64,000 bases of DNA from contig CAJQUN010000510.1 of NCBI GenBank assembly GCA_907163345.1, positions 310,001 to 374,000 on the forward strand, read 5' to 3'. The notes under the pieces were generated by a model, which did no database searches, had not been told where the DNA came from, and saw only the letters and a program-made list of their open reading frames with translations. Each line of letters starts with the position of its first letter. Position 1 is the first letter of the stretch. Origin of the DNA: Haberlea rhodopensis. Lineage: Eukaryota; Streptophyta; Magnoliopsida; Lamiales; Gesneriaceae. Shown here piece by piece: positions 9,827-20,987 of this stretch. Made by a program: the position numbers and the translations under genes.

Positions 9827-11182
9827 CATCTCTAACTGAATCAGATCGGCCCTCAGATCATTGCCCTCAAAATAAATGAGGCAATCAGATAACAGTCGGT
9901 CCGCAATCACATGCTTTCCCGTGGGTGTCGAGACCATGAGAGGCGTGGGTAATAGAGACGAGTGCAAGTGGTGTCTCTCCACAAAAGCAACAGATACAAA
10001 AGAATGAGAAGCACCTGTATCTACCAAAATAAATGGAGGGTACGTAAGTAAGTAACACGTACCAGCAATCACCTCCTCCGGGGCTGCCTCTGTCTATTCT
10101 CGCGTCAAAGCATACACTTGTCCCTGCGGCGGTCCTGTCGCCTGACCTCCCTGTGGTCGAGGCACAAACTGTTGTCTCGGTGGTGCCGTCCTAGCATCAA
10201 ATCTTGGCCTATTCGGCCCAGGGTCCGCCTGACCTACCCGATTGGGGCAAGCCCGAGCTAAGTGGCCCACCTTGCCACAAACGTAACAGCCTCGGCAGTC
10301 ACGTGACAAATTAAATCCTCCGCAGCGTTCACACCTGTCCCCTCCTGGCTTACTTCCCTGTGTAGATCCCCGATTGGTTTGCTTCTGACCTTAAGACTTC
10401 TTCCCACCAAATCTGGAAGACGATGAGGCCCCACGAGCCTTGAACTGATCCCCTCGTGGCCTGAAATTATCAGGAACAGGCCTCTGTGATGGTACGAAAG
10501 GGGGTACAACGTCCTTATACGCTCCCACAGCAATCTCTGCTAGCTCTGCCCTAGTCAGGGCGTCATCAAAAGAGCTGGGGTTGTTGGAAACAACCCGATC
10601 AAACAATTCTGGCCGCAGTCCTTTCAGAAAGTTCCTCATCTTGGCATGACTGCGGACAGCAATATGAGGTACATACCTCAGTAGCGAGGAATACTGCATA
10701 GCGTAGTCTGACACTAACAGGCTGCCTTGCTTTAAACCATTGAACTCATCTTCCTTTACTTGTCTGGCGGCTGCAGAAAAATACTGGTTAAGGAACCGGG
10801 TCCTGAATATATTCCAGTCCACCACCATACCTTGAGCCCTCAGCTCCATCACAGTGGTCTTCCACCACATAGAAGGCTTCTTCGCCATCTGAAATTCGGC
10901 TAACCTCAGCCATGCGGTACGTGCACAGGGCGCAGTCACAAGTATCTGCTCTATCCGTTCCAGCCACTCTTCGGCCTCTTCTCCAGACTCGGTCCCCTCA
11001 AACATGGGTGGACGGAAGTTCAGAAACTGTGTCAAGCTGAGCTCCCCTGGTAATAACATCTGTGCACTGGGCTCCACGCCCACAGCAGGTGGGGGTAAAG
11101 GATTCATCTGAGCAACACTAGCATTCATACTGCCCATATCCCCTACCTCTTCATTGAGGTTCTCCGGGTTAATAGCCGCCAT
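9827..11182 (-). pseudogene. E3 gag-protease, truncated and with stops
   Basis: The ATG at 11182 starts MAAINPENLNEE. Gag core motifs (LPGELSLTQFL, EEWLERIEQIL, KPSMWWKTTV, KGLRPELFDRVVS) are intact over about 260 codons. A TAA follows the GGKKS motif near 10391. The CX2CX4HX4C knuckle CYVCGKVGHLARAC and the protease LVDTGASHSFV are readable further on, after a second stop (TAG near 10094, in the ALTREQ linker). The protease ends at the filler junction. The closest homologue in the window is E10 gag. Confidence 0.88.
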
Positions 11183-11385
11183 GCTGCAACACAAGAGTTA
11201 ACAACAATACCAAAAGCAGTTCATAGTATAAGCCGTTAGATAACAAGAGTATCGTATTCAAAAAGCATGTTAGTATAACACTTATACAACAATATGCATC
11301 ACATGCATAACATGCCCAACAATGAATACCTAACCAACTTGTTTCTAAAGGCTACCCTTCACTCTTCCCTGGTTATCTAACCACT

Positions 11386-11397
11386 GCTCTGATACCA
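11386..11397 (-). other. E3 primer-binding site, initiator Met tRNA
   Basis: The minus strand reads TGGTATCAGAGC, 5 bp from the LTR edge at 11403. Confidence 0.9.
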
Positions 11398-11402
11398 CTA
11401 AA

Positions 11403-13745
11403 TGTGAGACCCCGATACTTAAACATAATGTAAGGTGCAATTATGAGAACTAATCATGCAATATCAAAGTATTTAATCGTGTTGACATCTTGAGCTTAAG
11501 GGTCACGTGCACCCATAAAATTTTCAACAGACAATAGTTACATTTCTCAAAACAATAGGAGTGACACTATAATTCTACTCTACTACTTGTAGAGACTACG
11601 CAAAAGAACTCTGTCCTGCTATTGTAGTAGCACTCCTTACAGCTCAAAGTATCAGCCCCGACCCTAGTTCTCCTTAGCAAAAGCACCTACAAAGACAACC
11701 CCCAAAACATGAGCACATAGCTATTCATATACAACACAATATGAATACGTAAGGCGTAAATGCATAAATCATAAATACAAACACTTCCTGTATTTTCATC
11801 GCATTTACAACGCCTATTGGTTGTCCCTGAACCATGTACCATAATTCATAAACAACTCATTATATGAACATATGGTTTCATAAATAAATGTCATGACATA
11901 TCATCTCTTTTTCTCGAGTCAGTCATCATCAGTTGTTTTAATGCTTCTTCGCTTCATAATCTCAAAACAAGCGGTATCTCATCCTCGCTTCTTCATACAA
12001 GCGGTATCTCATCCTCGCTTAGTATGGTATACTCCGCCTCCATGTGCAAGCGAGCCTCCCCCCTCCCGCCCCACATATTTAGCGGTAAAGCGTAAGCATT
12101 AAAACCTTCACTGTGATCACCCCTGACTCGTGGAATACACCTCTTTTAATCCACATCACAATATGCAATCACAATGCATAATAACATGTATCAAATTCTT
12201 AATGCATCACATTGCATTCATCATGTGTCAAAAACACAAACATAGAATACATGTTACCGTTGGGATGCCCGTACGTCGCTTACGTACCTTTCCAAAGATA
12301 GAGGAGTCAACCGACTTTATCTCCTCGGCTGTGCTGGCACCTGTGATGGTTCTACATAACCACACAACACAATATTAGGCACCTCATAATAATCCGGAAA
12401 CAAAACTCGAATAAAAATCACATTTACCCTAAAATGTCATCTCGCGATCGATCGCCCCTTAGCTCCGATCGATACTGTCTTGCATACCAAAATTATGCAA
12501 TCCACGATCGATCGCCCCTTTATTGGCGATCGATCGCCAAAACCCACTGGAACGTCGCGATCGATCTCGCCTCCTTGGCGATCGATCGCCAACTCTGTTC
12601 CTTTGCGCGATTTCCAGAATTCTCTAACACTGATTTTCATACTCTTCGATCTAACATGTAAGACATACAACATGCCCAAACAAACATGTTAGTAGTTACA
12701 ATACACTACCCTGAGTGTATTCATATAAAATATATACCCCAAACACAAACCCACATGCATTAAAATCACCCATTAACATCAGTACTCAACTAACTTTTCT
12801 GAAAAATAGGGCATTGTCTTCTTGTCCAGATTTTTGAGTACCCACTTTCAAGCAATTAAATCTACCACATAAGTCATGAATTTTGCTCGAATGAAAATTC
12901 CAGGGGCTTCACAAAACTACCATGTATGTACTCAAACCAAAGGTTTACCAAAAACCTAGCTAACATGCATGATAACACCTTCACAAATTCACTCACATCC
13001 CATATTTTCCAGAAAAACAGGGCACACCCATTACCCAGATTTTCGAACACTATACTTTACATGCTTATATCTTCCACATAAAACATGTAACATGTTCAAG
13101 AAAAAATACTGGAAGCTTCATAATAACACCATGTAAGCATTTAAAATCGAAGGTGTTAAGAAACCTAAGCTAACATGCCATTTTTACACCAACAAAAGTA
13201 TGAACTTAAACAACTTAAATTCAAACCCAGAACATGGTTTCTCAGCCTCTTTTGCTCCGATTTTTACAAGCTTTCCAAGCAGTGAAAATGGAAGATCTCC
13301 ACCCTAACTTCCTTAGCAGATGTTGGACGATTTTTGGGAGAGAATTGGAGGGGTTTCAGACATGGAAAGGTGGAGTGGGAGATGGGACAAGTGGTATGGT
13401 TGAGCAGCTGGCAGCAGGGTATGGGTCAAGGGGGGTGGTTGAGTGGGGGTTAAGTGATGTGTTATGTTTTGGTCCCGGTATTTAGCACGATGTATTAAAA
13501 TATCCTCACATGATATTTATAGTATTTCTCAATAAAATACTTCAACTCCCATTTAAATATGCTTTACCAAAACAAATAACACACACCCCAAATAATCATG
13601 CCACAACCCCAAAATCCCAACATATGTCGCATGCACCCCGAAATGTAACTCCTCAACAATATTAATTCAACCCCATGAATTAACACTAAATCATCATAAT
13701 ATAAATAAATGATTAAAATCACATAATCATTTCGGGGATATCACA
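11403..13745 (-). repeat. E3 5' LTR, family B, 2343 bp
   Basis: The LTR runs from TGTGAGACCCCG to GGGGATATCACA and is the full-length reference for family B. Sense (minus) order: TATA box ACTATAAATAT (plus 13513-13523), long AT-rich leader, palindrome array (12444-12589), GTACGT..ACGTAC box (about 12262-12289), two AGCGG..CTCGCT hairpin units (about 11970-12025), ATGTCATGACAT (11888-11899), and GGTTGTC/GACAACC arms (about 11818 and 11690). Confidence 0.92.
12444..12589. repeat. Palindrome array, about 6 copies (E3 LTR)
   Basis: Four intact GCGATCGATCGC-type dyads and two decayed copies (one ending CGATACT, one CGATCTCG). Confidence 0.93.
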
Positions 13746-15117
13746 TATATCTCTCAAGCCAAAGCATATGTAGTATATCTATCGTGGCAACGATCCCAGC
13801 CAAAGCATATACCAAACCTGGCATATCTATCAAGGCAATGATCTTACCAAAGCATATACACATATATATCAAGGCATCCATCCCAATCATATGAAATCCA
13901 TGTATGTACATGCATATGATACTACCAATCATATGACACAAAGCTAACATAAATCATATGATATCAAAACCATAACATCATCACATTATATCTATACTCC
14001 GTACGTCAACACGTACCTGTACTGCGACACAAACGATTTAAATTAGGCGTCACTGGCTAATTGCCTCGTTGTCCCGTCCCTTGAGATGATGCTACAACAA
14101 TGCCAACAATATATCATGTTATCATAGGCATTAAAATCAAATTCTATAAAATATAACATTTTTCAACATTCTGGCTCTGGCGATCGATCGCTACTTCTCA
14201 CCGATCGATCGCTATACTGTTCTGCCCCCTCGCGATCGATCGCCATTCATCGCGATCGATCGCCAAAGTGTTCTGTTTCTGGCGATCGATCGCCACATTC
14301 ATTAACCGCCTTATTTTTGTTCTGGTCGCGGCGATCGACCGGCACAAAGCTAGCGATCGATCGCCGATGTCCAGAAAACTTAGAACATGGCGATTTTGAG
14401 CTTATCTTCCTAGCTCTTCTCCTATAACTCGAATTTAACCATTTCAACATGTTTCTTGCAATCTCTAGGAACATATTAACATGTTTCTATCATCATAGAA
14501 TCCAATTAATAGCATATAAACATGATATGATTCTTCACATGAACATTTGATATTCCACCTCACATACATCAACACCAATTACATAATTCAAGTGTAAAAC
14601 CATGAATTTCCTTACCAAGATATTAAGAAATCACTTCACACAACTTCCTAGCTCAATTCACAAGGGAATCCCAAGCTCAAACCAAAAAGAACCTGAAAGA
14701 GATGGAGAGGAGCTTGTGTAGGATTTTAGTAGGTGTGTTTAGGTGAAGTATGTGATTTAACTTGGTATCCCTTAATAAAAAGCATTTCAATTAATCATCA
14801 TGCTAAGTCACCTTGATATAGAGTATTTGAAGCTAATAACTTGTTAGTGGACATGTACATGAAGATGAAATTCAAATTCAAATGCAATTCCAATTCAAAT
14901 TAAATTCACATGCATATTCAAATGCCTACTAGTTCATGTTGCTTGATATGTTACTATTCAAATCATTGTACACCATGTTTCATTCCTTGCCATATATCAT
15001 TTCATACATGTATTAATTCATTATTGGTTCAACCCGAACCCCCATTATCATACCGTCATTTGATATAATTACACCATAATCATATCATATGTATATAAAA
15101 CAAATCGAGGCATTACA
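13746..15117 (-). repeat. Family C LTR fragment (promoter-proximal 1.37 kb)
   Basis: The fragment is homologous to the right two thirds of the E9 LTRs, ending in the family C terminus GAGGCATTACA. It carries the GTACGTCAACACGTAC box (about 13998-14016) and a palindrome array (14180-14364). Its left part is missing because E3 entered it and sequence beyond E3 was deleted. Confidence 0.88.
14180..14364. repeat. Palindrome array, about 7 copies (family C fragment)
   Basis: Five GCGATCGATCGC-type dyads, one CCGATCGATCGC and one decayed copy (GCGATCGACCGG). Confidence 0.93.
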
Positions 15118-15279
15118 CATGTGATATATATGTGAATAAGGTTTTTGTACTTGTGGTTTTGTACATCTGTAACAACCTATTAGTAAGAAACTCTTAAACA
15201 ATGTATGAATTACTTAATTCTGACTCGCATATGTTCTTGCGATTGAATACATAATGGATTAAGTAACGAGGACCCCACA
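15118..15279 (+). repeat. Family C LTR end fragment, inverted
   Basis: This is the reverse complement of the first 160 bp of a family C LTR (compare 38732-38900 and 62462-62590), ending GGACCCCACA at 15279. It abuts the opposite end of the preceding C fragment directly, giving an inverted junction. Confidence 0.82.
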
Positions 15280-15760
15280 ATATCACAATAACAAAATCCC
15301 AAAAAAACTCAAAACTCTCAAATCTTAACCAAATCTTGCAAAAAATACTATCAAAACAAAGATAAACAAGAGGGGAAGAAGATTACCCTACTAATTGCTC
15401 AAGAATCTCGCCCAAAAATCGAGCCTCATCGATTTTCTTCAAGGGAAAGAAAAGAGGGGAAAAGGGAGAAGAGGAGAGGGAGTAGGCGGTAAAGAGGAGA
15501 GAGACGAGCGAGTTTAAAATGATTGAAGACCGAGTCCACTTGATATTTATAATATCAATGCTCCAAAAACCCGAGTCTCAAATACTCGCACCAAAATTCA
15601 ATAATAACATGTGTTAAGAAAAATATCTCATCGCCCGAAGACATCTCAAACCCCAATCCAACACTCCCAACTCAAAGTTCCACTACCAACACGGTTCCAA
15701 GGTTCAACCCACCAACGATCATAAAATTCTCGAACCTTGAATCCCACAACGGGTAATAAT
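15280..15760 (-). repeat. Family A2-like LTR fragment
   Basis: The fragment matches the leader and promoter part of family A2 in the same orientation as 51571-52169. Shared features are the GGGGAAGAAGATTACC block, a purine-rich stretch (about 15430-15505) that is the complement of a pyrimidine-rich leader, a TATA-like TATTTATAATA (about 15543-15553) and the GAGTCTCAAATACTCGCACC block. Homology fades near 15760, so the right limit is approximate. Confidence 0.7.
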
Positions 15761-16368
15761 AGGAGCCATCGTAAAATTTGGTGGGATACCCGATGGTAGT
15801 TTAATCAAAAAAGTATATAGCAGTTTGTCAAATTTTATTGTAATATGGAAGCATGATGAACAAGTTTATAATTTATAAATTCTTTAAAGTGTATATAGGT
15901 CTTAGTTAATTATAGGGAATAATTTCATAACATATGTATAAAAGATTAAGGACTAAAAGTGTTAGATTGAATTATTTAATGATTAAAAACGCTTTAGTAA
16001 TAAAGTATGAGGACTAAAATGCATTTTTTCCTTACTTTATGTTATCTTTGTTTCTTTCTATTGCTTCTCTTATATCGAAAAACTTATTTACATACACATG
16101 TAAAACATGAATACTAATTTTACATTATTGTATAAATCAATAATTTAATCACGCAAAAGATATATGTCTCGTTATAACTCATAAGATTTCGCTCAAATAA
16201 TACTTATTTATTTGATGTTATTTTTCAAGATTTGATATATTCTATTTAAAATATATCAAATCAAATGTGATGTATAAGTAAATAATAGTGATACAGTTCT
16301 CCATGACACTGTTCTGTTAAAGCATGACGGCAACATCAAATTTTCCGAAAAACCTGCTCCCTGCCTCG
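15761..16368. other. AT-rich upstream region of the LOR gene, no gene seen
   Basis: This is very AT-rich single-copy-looking sequence between the last transposon fragment and the host gene. No open frame, retroelement motif or tandem repeat is recognised. It is the only available space for the gene's native promoter. Confidence 0.6.
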
Positions 16369-16369
16369 T

Positions 16370-16375
16370 TATAAG
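16370..16375 (+). promoter_or_regulatory. Putative TATA box of the LOR gene
   Basis: TATAAG lies 154 bp upstream of the chosen ATG, in a local CG-richer setting after a long AT-rich tract. Transcription would begin near 16400 and give a 5' UTR of about 120 nt. The prediction rests on sequence and spacing only. Confidence 0.45.
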
Positions 16376-16523
16376 GCATGTGGAACCCTACTTTGAGCAC
16401 AAAATATCATATTTTCTTCCATTTCATTTTTTCCTTCACAATCCTTTCCTCGATAACCCACAAATAGTACGAGCCACCCAAAGCATTCATAATTACCCTG
16501 AATCAGTCTCAACAACCAAAATC

Positions 16524-17362
16524 ATGAAGGATATGACGATTGTGGAAAAAGGGTATGTGTATGAAGAAGAAACCCATCTCACAGTGCTCAAAACCTCCCA
16601 TTTCTTCCGTGGAGACGGCTTCAGTGCTTATGACTCTAAAGGCCAACTCGTCTTCCGTGTGGACTCGTACGGCCCCGACGCAGCCGAAATGGGCGAACTC
16701 GTTATCATGAACGCCGATGGTAGATGCCTCCTCACTGTCCGCAGAAAGGTGATTTTCTTGTCCCTATAGCATGGGGATATGCAAAAAAATATTGAACTTT
16801 TTACATTATTTTCTGAAAATAGCCAAATTATATTGCCCAAAATTTGCTTTTGATTGTGTGCTATGTATTTGTTCGTTTATTTGTTTAATAATCCCAAAAC
16901 TAGTTTAATAAATATAAGTAACTTGAATCCTCGGAACAGTGGCCAAGTCTGCATCAGAGATGGGAAGGCTTTATCGGCGAGAGAACCGATGGGCAAAAGC
17001 CGCTGTTCAGCATACGTAGATCGTCGATAATCGGTCGATCGAGTGTTGCAGTGGAGGTCTACAGCAGTCCGAGCGAGGACTACCACATAGAGGGCTCCTT
17101 CGGCTGCCGGAACTGCAAAATCTTGAACAAGGAGAACAAAGCGGTGGCGGAGATACGCCGGAAGGTGGACGCCTCCACGAATGTCGTACTCGGAAAGGAC
17201 GTTTTCTTGCTTTTGCTGAATCCTGGATTCGATGGCGCGTTTGCCATGGGTTTGGTTTTGGTGCATGATCGGATTCATGGTGATGAGGAGGAGGCGGTTG
17301 GTGAGAATGGTACTAGGGTTGGTGTGGAACCGAGCGTAGAGGAGCCGAACAATTCTACGTAG
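16524..17362 (+). CDS. LURP-one-related (LOR) family protein, two exons
   Basis: Exon 1 is 16524-16748 and exon 2 is 16940-17362, joined in phase 0 to give a 215-residue protein, the usual size for this family. The LOR domain (tubby-like fold, formerly DUF567) fills most of it: residues 1-75 contain VEKGYVYEEETHLTVLKTS, FRGDGFSAYDSKGQLVFRVD and the exon-end CLLTVRRK. Exon 2 continues with SLHQRWEGF, a QKPLFSIRRSS strand, the VEVYSS block, GSFGCRNCKIL, AEIRRKVD and VVLGKDVFLLLLNPGFDGAFAMGLVLVHDRI. A short acidic tail follows. An in-frame ATG at 16380 lies only 5 bp after the TATA box, so 16524 is preferred. Arabidopsis LURP1, the family founder, is needed for full resistance to an oomycete; most paralogues have no assigned biochemical role. 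No lesion is seen. It is the only host gene in the window. Confidence 0.9.
16749..16939 (+). other. Intron of the LOR gene, 191 bp
   Basis: The intron starts GTGATTTTC and ends GGAACAG. It is AT-rich, and splicing joins Lys-75 to Trp-76 in phase 0, restoring the LOR domain across the junction. A single intron at this place is typical of the family. Confidence 0.82.
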
Positions 17363-17414
17363 ATTTTATAGCTTAGTGTGTGATTTTACACAAGACTTAA
17401 TAATGTGGATGACC
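17363..17414 (+). other. Remaining native 3' flank of the LOR gene, 52 bp
   Basis: Only 52 bp separate the stop codon from the first base recognisable as chromovirus leader (E4). No AATAAA is present; AATAAT at about 17399 is the nearest match. The transcript may therefore end inside retroelement sequence. Confidence 0.7.
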
Positions 17415-17539
17415 AAAAGCATGTTAGTATAACACTTATACAACAATATGTATCACATGCATAACATGCCCGACAATGAATACCTAACCAACTTGTTTCT
17501 AAAGGCTACCCTTCACTCTTCCCTGGTCATCTAACCACT

Positions 17540-17551
17540 GCTCTGATACCA
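17540..17551 (-). other. E4 primer-binding site, initiator Met tRNA
   Basis: The minus strand reads TGGTATCAGAGC, 5 bp from the LTR edge at 17557. Confidence 0.9.
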
Positions 17552-17556
17552 CTAAA

Positions 17557-18055
17557 TGTGAGACCCCGATACTTAAACATAATGTAAGGTACAATTATGA
17601 GAACTAGTCATGCAATATCAAAGTATTTAATCGTGTTGACATCTTGAGCTTAAGGGTCACGTGCACCCATATAATTTTCAACAGACAATAGTTACATTTT
17701 TCAAAACAATAGGAGTGACACTATAGTTCTACTCTACTACTTGTAGAGACTACGCAAAAGAACTCTGTCCTGCTATTGTAGTAGCACTCCTTACAACTCA
17801 AAGTATCAGCCCCGACCCTAGTTCTCCTTAGCAAAAGCACCTACAAAGACAACCCCCAAAACATGAGCACGTAGCTATTCGTATACAACACAATATGAAA
17901 ACGTAAGGCGTAAATGCATAAATCATAAATACAAACACTTCCTGTATTTTCATCGCATTTACAATGCCTATTGGTTGTCTCTGTACCATGTACCATAATT
18001 CATAAACAACTCATTATATGAACATATGGTTTCATAAATAAATGTCATGACATAT
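17557..18055 (-). repeat. E4 LTR, first part (family B)
   Basis: This starts TGTGAGACCCCG and runs to the insertion point just past the ATGTCATGACAT palindrome (18042-18053). Bases 18051-18055 (CATAT) are the left target duplication. With 25059-26924 it makes a 2.37-kb LTR almost identical to that of E3. Confidence 0.92.
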
Positions 18056-19563
18056 TGGTAGCGTTTATCGTGTACGCCCAAATTAACCCTTCTTCAGTTA
18101 ATAACAAAAATATGTAGTAGTGGAAGTAGGGATCGATCTCACAGGGAAGGTAAATTTATTTTGTGTCAATTATCAAAGAACTAGTAACAATGGGGGGTTT
18201 GGACTTGATTACTACTACTTAGCAAATATCAAACTAATTAACGACTCTAACTAAAATGATTAAAACTTATGGGATTAAAGCGATTCTTGGTTTCCTGGTA
18301 ACCGTACTTTTGGAAAATTATCTTTTAGTCATCAAATCAAAACATTCAAATTCTTTCAATTATCTATCGATTGGAAATTCAATTCCTACTCATCTTATTC
18401 GTAGTCAAAGGGAAAACAGCATTCAATTCAACCCTTACCAAATCTCTAATCACCACTACAGCCGTTAATGATTAAATCAATGATAGTTTTCAAAACTAAT
18501 GAGTTCGACAAATCTAATCAATAAAAACTACAGCCGTTAGAATTGATTACTCAATCGTTTCTCCTAAGAATTCAATAACACCTACAGCCGGTTAATTATT
18601 AATCTTAGTTGTTTCTTAGCAAACTATCGATTATGTTATTGAATATTAGGTGATCGGTCTAATACACAAGCACAACAATCATGGAATTCGAATTCTGAGA
18701 AACCAATTGAAATCGAAGATTAATTCAACAATCAAACCGAATTTTCATAAAAGATTTAAATCCAAGAGTAGGTATCCCTTCAACCAAGAATCGAAGGGTT
18801 TTAGCCTAGCATAATTAAATCTAAAAGCAATAAAAATTCAATGGAAAACATTAAATAAATAAAGGAAAAGAAATTACTACTATAAATCACGATTCCGGCT
18901 TGTCAATTCCGGTTCCGTTCTTCGTCGTTCTTCAAGAAAACTTTGAAAGAAAATTAATCTAAAATCCTAAAAAATTCTAAGAGTATGAAATTATGCTTAA
19001 AATGAGGTAAAAATCGTGTATATGAGGTATGGAGGCTGATGGAGTAGGGTAAAATCCATGTGGGAAGGAAAGAAATCAAGTTTTTTAATTTTCCAAAAGT
19101 CTTCAGGCGTAAATACGCGTCTAATGGCGTAGCTACGCCTAGACATGCCGTAGCGTTGGCGTAATTACGCCTGTGAATGGCGTAATTACGCCTGTCCATC
19201 ATTTTTCTGGCGAGTTTTGTATTTTGGCCATAACTTTCACATACAAACTCCGAATTCGACGAGTCAGCTGTCCACGCGAAGATAACTCAAAGTTCTACAA
19301 CTTTTATATGGACCACATTCCCAAAACTTGGCTGGAATACATAGAAATTTGAGGAGAAAGGAGCAACATGTGTCTTTGATTCCGGTTTTTTCCTCTTTTC
19401 TTCAACTTTATTGCTTCTTTCATCATTTTAGCTTGATTTCTTCACTTTTCCCTGCATTTACACAAATATACGATTAGGTAGCATATGTATCAATTTATCC
19501 ATCAAAATATACCAAATCGTAGACAATTAAGCGTAATAGATGTGTCTATTTCTAGTCACATCA
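18056..19563 (-). repeat. 3' LTR of the gag-protease element, 1508 bp
   Basis: Limits are TGGTAGCG and AGTCACATCA. It is a direct repeat of 23545-25053. It contains four short CCTACAGCCG/CTACAGCCGTTA repeats (about 18456-18595) and a GGCGTAATTACGCC palindrome array. Confidence 0.95.
19105..19193. repeat. Palindrome array GGCGTAATTACGCC (3' LTR copy)
   Basis: Two perfect 14-bp dyads GGCGTAATTACGCC are preceded by GGCGTAGCTACGCC-like and GGCGTAAATACGC variants and a decayed half, about 20 bp apart. Confidence 0.92.
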
Positions 19564-19573
19564 AACACCCCCA
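19564..19573 (-). other. Polypurine tract of the gag-protease element
   Basis: The minus strand reads GGGGGTGTT immediately before the 3' LTR start TGATGTGAC, the expected second-strand primer. Confidence 0.75.
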
Positions 19574-20987
19574 TACTTACTCTTTACTCGACCTCGAGTA
19601 AACAATCAAACCTACAATATTTTTGGTTGGCTCATAGGTTCATAACAAAGCAACTTGTCCTCACTTTACTGCCTCAACAATTTTAACATGCATAATAATG
19701 AACGGCGGTGAAAAGTTAACAGTGGAACAAGTTCAATCCCTAAACATTTCGTACCCAACGAAGTAGTGAACGTGTGTGTGGTCATAAACAAGTGTTGTGT
19801 ACAAATTATAGATTCAAAATATGCAAAGCCATAATAGTTCAAGTCATACACTAACACAAGTATAAGCTCACTTGCACACTCTTCTCCACTATCTTAGCTA
19901 CTTTGCAAACACAAATCAAGTAGGTCTTTATTAGCTTGTAGCTTGGCCTAGGTATTGGCTTATGAAAGAAAGGGTAAGGATATTCAAACAAGAGAGTATG
20001 ATGAAATGCACACTAAAAGCTTCTCTTCTTGTATGAATTTTTCAACTTTGTTCTTTTTCACAAGGTCTATTTCAACACTTTGCTTCTTTTGTGCCTTAGC
20101 TCCCCTTGGAGTCATATTTTTCATCTATTTTTCAAGGCATCCCTTTTTCTTTCATGCATTCCATTCTTTTGACAATTAAGCTCACAAATAAACTTCAATG
20201 ATTCCCAAGTGTATTTGAATGAAATACATCATACTCCCTTAAAAGGTATGGATTAAAATTACATTTAGGCTTAAAGGGTAGGATGATAAGCTAGTCAAGA
20301 AATGTTGAATGGGGGGTCTTTAGTATGCTTAGCATACTACCATTCTTTTACATTTAAGGCTCGAAATAGGTACTAGAGAATGATTTTGTTTACATGGTAG
20401 GCTTGAAAGGCTCAAACGCATCAAAGATTGCCTATATCACTTTCATGTTTGCAAGTAGTCTAGACATACGCCTCAAAGAGCATGTAGTTAAGTTCTAGCA
20501 TGTATTAGAGACTTCTTAAGACTATCACAAAATTTACACAATCTTCACTAAGTGATGCACACTTCACAAGTCATGACAATAGTGTGCTCAAAATATTCAA
20601 CTACTAAGTTAAAGTACACTTTGCATTAGAGTTCAAAGTGTTCCAAGGTTAACAATTCACCTATGTTCAAAAGCATGCATGATATCAATTAGGTTTCATC
20701 ATGGGCTAGTGAATCTAAGCATGTGTTCATTACTAACTATGAGCTCAAAATTTTCAAATTTTCGATTTTTTTGTATTTTTGTAATAGAAAAGCAATAACA
20801 CACACTAATCCCTCCCCCATACTTAAATCTTACATTGTCCCCAATGTAAGACAAAAATACAAGAAAAGAGACAAGTTTAAACTAAAAAGCAATAAAAATA
20901 AAAGGGTAAAAGGGAAACTAACTCCCCTTGGGTTGCCTCCCAAGCAGCGCCTCTGTTTAACGTCGGTGGCCCGACACCAGTCCTCTA
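19574..20987 (-). other. Noncoding 3' region of the gag-protease element
   Basis: About 1.4 kb with no pol motif on either strand. Just 3' of protease is a block reading GACGTTAAACAGAGGCGC then TTGGGAGGCAACCC on the minus strand; this type of block is familiar to me from 3' of coding regions in Athila/Tat elements. The remainder is AT-rich. Confidence 0.7.

Larger units (their letters stand above)
9827..13745 (-). mobile_element. E3: chromovirus remnant (protease, gag, leader, complete 5' LTR)
   Basis: From the right, E3 has a full LTR, primer site, leader, gag and the first half of protease. Everything 3' of the protease LRADLIQLEM motif has been deleted. The element entered a family C LTR: the bases after its LTR edge, TATAT at 13746-13750, continue the C sequence and are the candidate right target duplication. 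Confidence 0.87.

Noticed and set aside
16380..16523. N-terminal extension of the LOR protein from an upstream in-frame ATG
   Set aside because: The ATG is 5 bp after the TATA box and the extension is hydrophobic, His/Phe-rich and not typical of the family.
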